Source of the DNA: Stenotrophomonas hibiscicola ATCC 19867 | GTDB lineage: Bacteria > Pseudomonadota > Gammaproteobacteria > Xanthomonadales > Xanthomonadaceae | Length of the DNA stretch: 64,000 bases | Assembly: GCF_000382065.1 (NCBI RefSeq) | Contig: NZ_KB907500.1 | Coordinates: forward strand, 531,001 to 595,000 | Direction: 5' to 3' | Part shown: positions 26,983 to 34,758 of the stretch, in pieces | How positions within the stretch are numbered: the first letter of the stretch is position 1 | How the letters are laid out: each line of letters opens with the position of its first letter | Translations under genes and position numbers: made by a program | Notes under the pieces: model-generated | The model's database searches: none | What the model saw: the letters and a program-made list of their open reading frames with translations, nothing else | What the model was told of the DNA's origin: nothing

Positions 26983-28010
26983 CACACCGTCTCCGTCACC
27001 TTGTTCAGGTGCGGCGGCAGGTCCGGGTTGAAGCCACGACGCAATGCCAGCGCATTGATTGCGCGGTAGAAGCTCTGCACGGTCAACAACGGTGCGCACA
27101 ACGGATGCGGCGCTGCAGCCACCGGCAGGTTGCCGCCGGCCCCGGCCAGCCACACCTGCGCGCCCCGGGCAGAAAATTCCTCGACCACCGCGCGGGTGCC
27201 GGCGCCGGTTTCATCGGGCTGCGCGAAGGCCAGCACGGGGAATCCACGGTCAACCAGCGCCATCGGGCCGTGCTTGACCTCGGCCGAGCTGTAGGCTTCG
27301 GCATGCAGGCTGCAGGTTTCCTTGAACTTCAGCGCCGCTTCCTGGGCCGCGCCCAGGCCCAGGCCACGGCCGAGCACGAACAGGTTGGTGGCCTCGACCA
27401 GGCCTTCGGTCACCGCACTCCAGTCGCACTGCCAGGCCTCGCGCATCGCGTCCGGCAGCAGGTCCAGTGCGGCGCGAAGGCTGCTGTCCTGCTTCCAGTA
27501 CGCAGCCAGCTGCAGCAGTGCGGCCAGCGACGCCAGGTAGCTCTTGGTCGCCGCCACGCTCTTTTCGGCACCGGCATGCAGCGGAATGACCGTATCGGCC
27601 AGCAGCGCCAGCGGCGAATCCTCGACGTTGACCAGCGCGATCACGCGCGCACCGGCGGCCTTGGCGGCCTCGGCGTTGCGCAGCAGGTCCGGGCTCTTGC
27701 CCGACTGCGAGATGACGATGAACAGTGCGCCGCGCAGCTGCAGGGGTGCGGCATAGACCGACCCCACCGACGGCGAGGCCGATGCGACCACCAGGCCCAG
27801 CTGGGTTTCCAGCAGGTACTTGCCATAGGTGGCGGCATGATCGGAACTGCCGCGTGCGCAGGTGACCACGAACGGGGGCGGCGCAGCACGCAGGCTGGCG
27901 GCCAGGGATTCCAGGGTGGCGTGGTTGCGCGAGAACTGGCGGGCAACCACGTCAGCCGCTTCAGCGGCCTCGGCGAACATCAGGGTGGACGTGGGGTCTG
28001 ACAGCGACAT
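26982..28010 (-). CDS. nagB-II: SIS-domain glucosamine-6-phosphate deaminase, NagB-II type
   Basis: A 342-aa protein with two SIS sugar-isomerase domains (about 45-185 and 205-325): TCARGSSDHAATYGKYLLE, ISQSGKSPDLL, ATKSYLASLA and AYSSAEVKHGPMALVD. It resembles the isomerase half of GlmS without the glutaminase domain. This is the NagB-II enzyme that replaces classical NagB in many proteobacterial GlcNAc loci, giving fructose 6-phosphate and ammonia. It lies 7 nt after nagR and overlaps nagA. Confidence 0.92.
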   Translation of the reverse strand: MSLSDPTSTLMFAEAAEAADVVARQFSRNHATLESLAASLRAAPPPFVVTCARGSSDHAATYGKYLLETQLGLVVASASPSVGSVYAAPLQLRGALFIVISQSGKSPDLLRNAEAAKAAGARVIALVNVEDSPLALLADTVIPLHAGAEKSVAATKSYLASLAALLQLAAYWKQDSSLRAALDLLPDAMREAWQCDWSAVTEGLVEATNLFVLGRGLGLGAAQEAALKFKETCSLHAEAYSSAEVKHGPMALVDRGFPVLAFAQPDETGAGTRAVVEEFSARGAQVWLAGAGGNLPVAAAPHPLCAPLLTVQSFYRAINALALRRGFNPDLPPHLNKVTETV

Positions 28011-28017
28011 GGCAGGC

Positions 28018-29085
28018 TCAGGCAGGATCGGAAGGAAGGGGGCGTGCGCCGGCCGGGCGCATCGGCGCGGTCGAACCGCGCACCACCAGCTGCGGCACGA
28101 AGCCCTGGTTGTGCAGCGGTGCCGGCGCATCGTCGTAGGCGTCGCTGCGCAGCTGCGCGATCAGCAGGCGCGCGGCATGGCGGGCGATGTCCTCGGTGGC
28201 CTGCTTGGCGGTGGTCAGCGGCGGCCACGACTGGCGCGAGAACGGGCTGTCCTCGAAGCCGGCAATGGACAGGTCGTAGGGCACGTTCATGCCGGCCGAC
28301 TTGGCGGCGGCCAGCACGCCGGCAGCGATTTCGTCGTTGGAACCGAAGATGGCGGTGGGCGGCTCGCGCAGCGCCAGCAGGCGGCGCGCGCCGCGGAAAC
28401 CATCGTCGAAGGTGTAGTCGCCCTGCACCACCAGATGCTTGTCCACGGTCATGCCGTAGTCCTTCAGCGCGGCTTCGTAACCGGCGTAGCGTTCGCCCGA
28501 GGAGCGGTGCGAGCTGCCGCCCCAGAGGAAGCCGATGCGCTGGTGGCCCAGCTGGATCAGGTGCTCGGTGATCTCGTAGGCCGCCTCGCGGTCGTCGACG
28601 AACACGCAGGCGCCGTCGGCCGGGTCTTCAGTGGCGGCGATGATGCGCACCAGCTTGATGCCACGCGCGCTCAGCGCCTGGATCAGGTCGCGGCGCTCGG
28701 ACATCGGCGCGGTCAGCACCAGCCCCGCCAGCCGCGAGCGCTGCACCCAGTCGGCCAGTTCATCGGCCAGCAACGGCGAGCTCGAATCACAGGGATGGAT
28801 CTGCAGGCCGAAACCGGTCTCGCGGCACGCGGCCAGTACGCCGTTCTGCACGCCGATGATGTGGTACGGGTTCGGGTTGTCGTAGACCAGCCCGATCACG
28901 AAGGTAGTGCCGCTGCGCAGGTTGCGCGCGGACGGATCGGGTTCATAGTCGAGCTCGGCAATGGCACGCAGCACCCGCGCGCGGGTGGCCTGCATCACCG
29001 AGGGCTCGTTGTTGATCACGCGCGAGACCGTCTTCAGCGAGACCTTGGCTTTCTCCGCAACGTCCTTGATGGTCGCTCTGCGCAT
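28018..29085 (-). CDS. nagR: LacI-family repressor of the GlcNAc regulon
   Basis: A 355-aa LacI/GalR regulator. The helix-turn-helix and hinge are at residues 1-60 (TIKDVAEKAKVSLKTVSRVIN, then PDPSARNLRSG), and a periplasmic-binding-protein-like effector domain follows (about 62-340). Because it sits inside the nag operon and two palindromes with a central CG lie in the divergent control region, it is very likely NagR, with a GlcNAc-derived effector. The ATG at 29085 is preferred over one 33 nt upstream because LacI proteins begin close to the helix-turn-helix. Confidence 0.92.
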   Translation of the reverse strand: MRRATIKDVAEKAKVSLKTVSRVINNEPSVMQATRARVLRAIAELDYEPDPSARNLRSGTTFVIGLVYDNPNPYHIIGVQNGVLAACRETGFGLQIHPCDSSSPLLADELADWVQRSRLAGLVLTAPMSERRDLIQALSARGIKLVRIIAATEDPADGACVFVDDREAAYEITEHLIQLGHQRIGFLWGGSSHRSSGERYAGYEAALKDYGMTVDKHLVVQGDYTFDDGFRGARRLLALREPPTAIFGSNDEIAAGVLAAAKSAGMNVPYDLSIAGFEDSPFSRQSWPPLTTAKQATEDIARHAARLLIAQLRSDAYDDAPAPLHNQGFVPQLVVRGSTAPMRPAGARPLPSDPA

Positions 29086-29124
29086 GGGTTTTCCCTGGGG
29101 TTGGCTGCCGTCCATCATCGCCGA

Positions 29125-30414
29125 TCAGACCTTATCCTGCGGCAGGCCGGCGCGGTGGCCGACCACCGAATAGAACAGGATGTACAGGTAGCACGGCACC
29201 ATCAGCAGCACGAACACCAGCTGGAAGTCGATGTGCTGCTTGAGCACGGCGAACAGCTGCGGAATGATCGCACCGCCGGCGATGCCCATCACCAGCAGGG
29301 CCGAGCCGGTCTCGGTGAAGCGGCCCAGGCCGCGGATCGCCAGCGGGAAGATCGCCGGCCACATCATGGCATTGGCGAAGCCCAGCAGGGCCACGAAGGC
29401 CACCGATACGTAGCCGTGGGTGGCCCAGGCGCCGAGGCAGAACACCACGCCCAGCACCGCCGAAATGGTCAGGTAGCGCGACTGCGAAACCACCTTGGGG
29501 ATCACCAGCAGGCCGACCACGTAGCCGATGAGCATCGCGCCGAGGGTGAGCGAGGTGAACATCTTGGTCTGGTCCAGCGGCAGGTCGAAACCATGACCGT
29601 AGGTACCGATCGCATCACCGGCCATCACTTCCACGCCGACGTAGACGAACAGGCAGAGCACGCCCAGCCACAGGTGCGGGAACTGGAAGATGCTGCTGCG
29701 CTCGGCTGCGCCGGCGGCCGTCGGGGTGGCGTTGGCCTCGGAGGACTTGATCTCCGGCAGCGGCGAGAACAATACGGCGACGGCCAGCAGCACCAGCAGG
29801 CCCGCCATGGCCAGGTACGGCGCATGGATCTTGGCGGCGAACTCATTGAGCAGGGCCACTTTGGTGACCGCGTCGGCCGCCTGTACCTGCTTGTCCAGGT
29901 CACCGATGCCATGCAGTACCAGGGTGCCGATCAGCACCGGTGCGAGCATGCCGGCGATCTTGTTGCAGATGCCCATCAGCGCGATGCGGCGTGCCGCAGT
30001 TTCAATCGGGCCGAGGATGGAGATGTAGGGATTGATCGCCGTCTGCAGCAGGGCCAGCCCGCTGCCGATCACGAACAGGCCGCCGAGCGCACCCGGGTAC
30101 CAGCGCTGGGTCGCGAACTCACCGAACAGCGCGGCCCCCCCGGCCATCACCAGCAGGCTCAGGCTCAGGCCCTTCTTCATGCCGGTGCGGCGCAGGATCC
30201 AGGACGCCGGCAGGGCCAGGAAGAAATAGGACAGGTAGAACACCATCAGCACCAGGAAGGCACCGACCTCGCTGAGTTCGAAGGCCAACTTGACGAAGGT
30301 GATCAGCGGGCCGTTGAGCCAGGTGAAGAAGCCGATCAGGAAGAACAACACGCCAACGATGGCGATGGAGGTGGCCACGTTCGGGCGCGCGCTTGCAGCG
30401 GGGACGGCGGACAT
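29125..30414 (-). CDS. nagP: GlcNAc transporter NagP (FucP-family MFS)
   Basis: A 429-aa sugar:proton symporter with about 12 membrane helices. FFTWLNGPLITFVK and SGLALLQTAINPYIS are signatures of the FucP/GluP subfamily, and WPAIFPLAIRGLGRFT follows. In Xanthomonas and Shewanella loci this subfamily member is NagP, the inner-membrane GlcNAc permease. It is the first gene of the minus-strand operon; AGGAG lies 9 nt before the ATG. The N-terminal extension seen in the open frame runs into the control region and is not used. Confidence 0.93.
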   Translation of the reverse strand: MSAVPAASARPNVATSIAIVGVLFFLIGFFTWLNGPLITFVKLAFELSEVGAFLVLMVFYLSYFFLALPASWILRRTGMKKGLSLSLLVMAGGAALFGEFATQRWYPGALGGLFVIGSGLALLQTAINPYISILGPIETAARRIALMGICNKIAGMLAPVLIGTLVLHGIGDLDKQVQAADAVTKVALLNEFAAKIHAPYLAMAGLLVLLAVAVLFSPLPEIKSSEANATPTAAGAAERSSIFQFPHLWLGVLCLFVYVGVEVMAGDAIGTYGHGFDLPLDQTKMFTSLTLGAMLIGYVVGLLVIPKVVSQSRYLTISAVLGVVFCLGAWATHGYVSVAFVALLGFANAMMWPAIFPLAIRGLGRFTETGSALLVMGIAGGAIIPQLFAVLKQHIDFQLVFVLLMVPCYLYILFYSVVGHRAGLPQDKV

Positions 30415-30467
30415 CAGGAGGGCTCCTGCGGCGACGGCCGCAGAACGCGGCGTCGAAGAGTGGCTGG

Positions 30468-30481
30468 GAACAACGTTGTCA
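30468..30481. promoter_or_regulatory. NagR-like operator upstream of nagP
   Basis: GAACAACGTTGTCA matches 12 of 14 positions of the palindromic pattern TGACAnCGnTGTCA, remembered for NagR sites in Shewanella-type GlcNAc regulons. It is 54 nt before the nagP start. Confidence 0.65.
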
Positions 30482-30642
30482 CATTCTTTCGATGGACAGC
30501 CGCGGTTTGTCAACTTCCACGCGCAGCCCTGTGAACCTCGTGCTGCACTGCGCAAGTCCGCCGCGGTACGCGCCGCTGATTGCGCGGCAGTCCTAGAGCC
30601 ACGTGCGGCAATGGTTCCCACGTGAAACCCGCACTCACACCA

Positions 30643-30656
30643 TGTAAACGTTTACT
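30643..30656. promoter_or_regulatory. LacI-type palindrome TGTAAACGTTTACT
   Basis: The inner 12 bases form a perfect palindrome with central CG, the usual operator form of LacI-family proteins, but the half-site differs from the two NagR-like sites. It lies midway between nagP and glk and may bind a second LacI-type regulator. Confidence 0.55.
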
Positions 30657-30666
30657 GCACGCCGCG

Positions 30667-30688
30667 TTCGTTGCAACGCAGCAACGAA
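30667..30688. promoter_or_regulatory. perfect inverted repeat in nag control region
   Basis: TTCGTTGC and GCAACGAA are separated by AACGCA. It may be a protein-binding site or a leader hairpin. Function unknown. Confidence 0.4.
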
Positions 30689-30704
30689 AGTGTCACGAAC
30701 TCGT

Positions 30705-30718
30705 TGACATCGTTGTCA
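30705..30718. promoter_or_regulatory. NagR-like operator upstream of glucokinase
   Basis: TGACATCGTTGTCA fits TGACAnCGnTGTCA in every defined position. It overlaps a possible -35 element TTGACA (30704-30709), so binding should block the glk promoter. Together with the site at 30468 it would control both divergent arms. Confidence 0.75.
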
Positions 30719-30789
30719 GCGCGGTTACAGACTCCGCCACAATCGCCGCCCCGGTTCCGGGCCGGCCCCACCTGACAGCAGGAGCCCGC

Positions 30790-31806
30790 GTGACCGCCAG
30801 CCACCCCGCCCCGGCCCATGTCCTGTCCCGCGTTGCGCGCTCGTTCCTGGCCGCCGACGTCGGTGGCACCCATGTGCGCGTGGCCCGGGTCCAGGCCAGC
30901 GGCGATGCCGCCCACCCGGTGCAGGTGCTGGAGTACCGCAAGTACCGCAACGCCGACCATGCCGGTCTCAGCGCGATCCTGTCCGACTTCCTGGGCGAAG
31001 GCCCGCGGCCCACGCACTGCGTGGTCGCCAGCGCCGGCTACGCCCGCGAGGACGGCACCGTGATCACCGCCAACCTGCCGTGGCCGCTGTCGGCGCGCCA
31101 GGTGGAAGCCGACGTCGGCCTGCAGCGGGTCTACATCGTCAACGACTTCGAAGCAGTGGCCTACGCCGCCGCGCAGGTGGACGCCAGTGGCGTGCTGCAC
31201 CTGTGCGGGCCGGAAAGCGCCGCACGCGGTCCGACCCTGGTGGTCGGCCCCGGTACCGGTCTGGGCGCCGCGCTGTGGATCCCCACCGCGCACGGCCCAG
31301 TGGTTCTGCCCACCGAGGCCGGCCAGCCGACTCTGGCGGCCAGCACCGAACTGGAAATGGCCATCGTCCGCCACATGCAGCGCGACCGCGCGCACGTGTC
31401 GATCGAGCATGCGATCTCCGGCCCCGGCCTGATGAACCTGTACCGAGCCGTGTGTGCACTGCAGGGGCAGGCGCCGACCCTGGCAAGCCCCGACGCAGTC
31501 ACCGCCGCCGCCATGGCCGATACCGATGCGCATGCGCGCCAGGCGCTGGACGTGTTCTGTGGCCTGCTCGGCAGCACCATCGGCGACATGGCGCTGTTCT
31601 ACGGCGCCCACGGTGGCGTCTACCTGGCCGGCGGCATCCTGCCGCAGATCCGCGAATACCTGCACGCCAGCACCTTCGTCGAACGCTACCTGCAGAAGGG
31701 GCCGATGGGCGAAGCGCTGGCACGCATCCCGGTGAAGGTCGTCGAACACGGCCAGCTGGGCGTGGTCGGCGCTGCCAGCTGGTACCTGCAGCAATCGGCC
31801 GCCTGA
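30790..31806 (+). CDS. glk: glucokinase-family sugar kinase in the GlcNAc locus
   Basis: A 338-aa cytoplasmic kinase of the Glk family: FLAADVGGTHVRVARV (phosphate-binding loop), NDFEAVAY (catalytic Asp), GPGTGLGAALW, and a C-terminal adenosine motif (GGVYLAGGILPQI). Its place in the nag locus suggests it phosphorylates GlcNAc, GlcN or glucose; the true substrate is inferred. The GTG at 30790 follows AGGAG by 6 nt; earlier in-frame codons run through the operator region. Confidence 0.9.
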   Translation: MTASHPAPAHVLSRVARSFLAADVGGTHVRVARVQASGDAAHPVQVLEYRKYRNADHAGLSAILSDFLGEGPRPTHCVVASAGYAREDGTVITANLPWPLSARQVEADVGLQRVYIVNDFEAVAYAAAQVDASGVLHLCGPESAARGPTLVVGPGTGLGAALWIPTAHGPVVLPTEAGQPTLAASTELEMAIVRHMQRDRAHVSIEHAISGPGLMNLYRAVCALQGQAPTLASPDAVTAAAMADTDAHARQALDVFCGLLGSTIGDMALFYGAHGGVYLAGGILPQIREYLHASTFVERYLQKGPMGEALARIPVKVVEHGQLGVVGAASWYLQQSAA

Positions 31807-31947
31807 CACCGCAACAGGCTTCAACGCAATCGCAGCACGCAGTACGTGGCACGCCAACGCGGGACTTCGCCGCCGCCCCGCGCATGTCAAGGCAACCGTA
31901 ACCGAACACCGCCGCCGGCACCCAATCGAATGATGAGGAGAGACATC

Positions 31948-34647
31948 ATGAACACCCGCAAGACCCTGCTTTCGGCCGCCATCGTCAGCTGCATCGCCTT
32001 CAGTGTGCACGCGCAGCAGGCGGCCCCGACCGCCACCGATCTGGACACCGTGACCGTTACCGGCATCCGTGGCTCGATGGAAAAGTCGCTGGACACCAAG
32101 CGCGAAGCCAATGCGCGCGTGGAAGTGGTCACTGCCGAAGACGTGGGCAAGCTGCCCGCGCATAACGTGGCCGATACCCTGCAGCGCCTGCCGGGCGTGA
32201 ACATCAGCTCGTCCAGCGCCGATGAAGGCGGTTTCGACGAAGCCGACCGTGTCAGCCTGCGCGGCACCAGCCCGAGCCTGACCCAGACCCTGATCAACGG
32301 CCACAGCGTCGGCTCGGCCGACTGGTTCGTGCTCAGCCAAGGTAGCAATGTCGGCCGCAGCGTCAGCTACACCCTGCTGCCGTCGGAACTGGTGCGCTCG
32401 GTGGAGGTGAACAAGTCCTCGCAGGCCAAGCTGCAGGACGGCGGCACCACCGGCACCGTCAACATCCTCACCCGCAAGCCGCTGGAATTTTCCAAGCAGA
32501 TCACCGCTGAAGCCTCGATCGGCGCGGTGCGCTCGGACCAGGCCAAGTCGACCGACCCGCAGCTGTCGGGCCTGTTCAACTACAAGAACGACGACGGCAC
32601 CTTCGGCGTGATGGTGCAGGGGTTCAGCCAGAAGCGTGAACTGCGTCGTGAAGCGCAGGAAATCCCGTCGGGCTTCTTCAAGATCGACCCGAACGGCACC
32701 GTAGCCAAGTCCAACCCGGACCTGGCCGGTGTCTATGCGCCCGCCCTGCTCGGCTCGACCCTGTTCGAGCAGACCCGCGAGCGCAAGGGTGGCCTGATCT
32801 CACTGCAGTTCAAGCCGGCCGACAATCTGACGCTGGGCCTGGAAGGCTTCAGTTCCAAGATGGAAGCCAACAACTACAACCGCAACTTCATGTTGTGGGG
32901 TAGCAAGATCATGGGCGACGACAAGGACGACGCCGGCGTGATCACCCGCCCGGGCCAGGCCCCGCTGCCAGGCTATGTGGTCAAGGATGGCGTGCTGACC
33001 AACGCCAACTTCGCAGGCGTCGCCGGTACGCCGTACGCGGTGTACGACATGATCTATCGCGAGGCCACCGCCAAGAGCAACTACATCACCCTCGATGCCG
33101 ACTGGCAGATCAACGACAGCCTCAACGCCAAGATCCAGGCCGGCAGCACCAAGGGCACCGGCACCACGCCGCGCCAGTTCATCGCGGAAGTGACCGTGGC
33201 TGACGGCGGCGGCGCCAACTGGACCACCCACGGCAACGGTTCGCCGGTGGACTGGAACGTCGGCGGCGACATCAGCCCGAACGGCGTGACCAGCTTCGGC
33301 ACCTGGGGCAACCAGGAAGTCACTGCCGAAGACAAGGAAAAGTGGTTCACGGCGGACTTCAATCAGTACTTCAACGATGGCGGCGTGCTGAACTCGCTCG
33401 ACTTCGGCGTGCGCTATGCCGACCACAAGCGCGAGGCGCTGTCGCCGGAAGGCGCAACGCCGGGCGCGATCTGGGACGCACTGAAGGGCGCCCCCACCGG
33501 CAGCTTCCCGGGTGGCTTCGCCGGCGGCATCGGCGGCAATTTCCCGCGCAACATCTGGTACTACACCCCCGGTGCGCTGAAGGACGCAGTGCTCAACAAC
33601 TCCACCTGGCTGGCCGGCAATGACGGCCCGACCGGTCGCCACAACTATGGCGCCGAGTGGAAGGTGGCCGAAAAGAACTTCGCCGGCTATGTCCAGGCCA
33701 ACTTCAGCGGCGACCGTTGGAGCGGCAACGTCGGCCTGCGCTACGTCAACATCAAGCAGGACATCGACACCTACCAGGCGGTCAGCGATATCGCCAACGC
33801 CGACGTCAGCAGCCTGTTCGGCAAATGGAAGGCGCTGTCGTTCGAAAACAAGCACGACCGCATCCTGCCCAGCGCGAACCTGAAGTTCGATCTGGCCGAT
33901 GACCTGGTGTTCCGCTTCGCCGCGTCGCAGACCCAGACCCTGCCGGACTTCTCGGCACTGGGCGCATCGTCCTGGGGTTCGGACCTGACCAAGGTCGGCG
34001 GTGGCGGCAACCCGAAGCTGAAGCCGGTGCTGTCGACCAACTTCGACGCCAACCTGGAGTGGTACTTCATGCCGCGCGGCCTGGTGTCGCTGGGCGCGTA
34101 CTCGATGAACCTGAAGGACTACGTGGCCTTCGGCACCCAGACCCAGATGCTGTACAGCGAGCTGAGCAACCAGCTGGAGGCCTATCAGGTCGCCGTGCCG
34201 GTCAACGCCGACGGCAAGGTCTACGGCATGGAGTTCGCCTACGAACAGCCGCTGGGTGAGAACTTCGGCCTGAACGCCAACTACACCTACGCCGACGGCA
34301 GCACCTCCCACACCTGGGAAGACGGCAGCAACAACCTGCTGGGTACCTCGAAGAACACCTACAACGTGGGTGCCTACTTCGAGAATGATACCTTCGGTGC
34401 GCGCGTCAGCTACACCTACCGGTCCTCGTTCCTGATCGGTCTAAAGGGCGCGAGCCCGTACTACCAGGATGATTTCGGCACACTGTCGCTGTCGCTCAGC
34501 TACAAGGCGACCGACTGGATGAGCGTGAGCTTCGATGCGCTGAACCTCAACAACCCGACCCTGAAGTACTACCAGAGCGCCTCGATCCCGAGCGCGTTCT
34601 ATGAGAACGGTCGCCAGTACTACCTCAACTTCCGCTTCAAGTACTGA
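31948..34647 (+). CDS. TonB-dependent receptor for GlcNAc oligosaccharides (inferred)
   Basis: An 899-aa outer-membrane receptor of the type common in Xanthomonas and Caulobacter: signal peptide (about 1-23), TonB box LDTVTVTGIRGSMEKSL, plug with DVGKLPAHNVADTLQRLPGV and VEVNKSSQAKLQDGGTTGTV, and a barrel ending in YYLNFRFKY. Its position between glucokinase and GH20 hexosaminidase suggests uptake of chito-oligosaccharides or GlcNAc-containing glycans. The GAGGAG at 31935-31940 supports the ATG at 31948. Confidence 0.92.
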   Translation: MNTRKTLLSAAIVSCIAFSVHAQQAAPTATDLDTVTVTGIRGSMEKSLDTKREANARVEVVTAEDVGKLPAHNVADTLQRLPGVNISSSSADEGGFDEADRVSLRGTSPSLTQTLINGHSVGSADWFVLSQGSNVGRSVSYTLLPSELVRSVEVNKSSQAKLQDGGTTGTVNILTRKPLEFSKQITAEASIGAVRSDQAKSTDPQLSGLFNYKNDDGTFGVMVQGFSQKRELRREAQEIPSGFFKIDPNGTVAKSNPDLAGVYAPALLGSTLFEQTRERKGGLISLQFKPADNLTLGLEGFSSKMEANNYNRNFMLWGSKIMGDDKDDAGVITRPGQAPLPGYVVKDGVLTNANFAGVAGTPYAVYDMIYREATAKSNYITLDADWQINDSLNAKIQAGSTKGTGTTPRQFIAEVTVADGGGANWTTHGNGSPVDWNVGGDISPNGVTSFGTWGNQEVTAEDKEKWFTADFNQYFNDGGVLNSLDFGVRYADHKREALSPEGATPGAIWDALKGAPTGSFPGGFAGGIGGNFPRNIWYYTPGALKDAVLNNSTWLAGNDGPTGRHNYGAEWKVAEKNFAGYVQANFSGDRWSGNVGLRYVNIKQDIDTYQAVSDIANADVSSLFGKWKALSFENKHDRILPSANLKFDLADDLVFRFAASQTQTLPDFSALGASSWGSDLTKVGGGGNPKLKPVLSTNFDANLEWYFMPRGLVSLGAYSMNLKDYVAFGTQTQMLYSELSNQLEAYQVAVPVNADGKVYGMEFAYEQPLGENFGLNANYTYADGSTSHTWEDGSNNLLGTSKNTYNVGAYFENDTFGARVSYTYRSSFLIGLKGASPYYQDDFGTLSLSLSYKATDWMSVSFDALNLNNPTLKYYQSASIPSAFYENGRQYYLNFRFKY

Positions 34648-34681
34648 TCCAGCGGCGGCATCATCGCCGAGTCGTGCACGC

Positions 34682-34717
34682 ACGCCGGGCCTGGGTCATT
34701 CCGGGCCCGGCGTTTTT
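34682..34717 (+). terminator. rho-independent terminator after the receptor
   Basis: ACGCCGGGCC (34682-34691) pairs with GGCCCGGCGT in the segment ending at 34713, followed by a T-run. It separates the receptor from the hexosaminidase, which therefore probably has its own promoter or relies on read-through. Confidence 0.9.
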
Positions 34718-34758
34718 CATGTATAGCGTTCATCGCACCGTTCCAAGGAGTCGTTCCG

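Noticed and set aside
27862-30534. Plus-strand open frame of 890 codons
   Set aside because: It is antisense to nagB, nagR and nagP, all of which are clear genes. The product is His/Arg/Gln-rich without domains.
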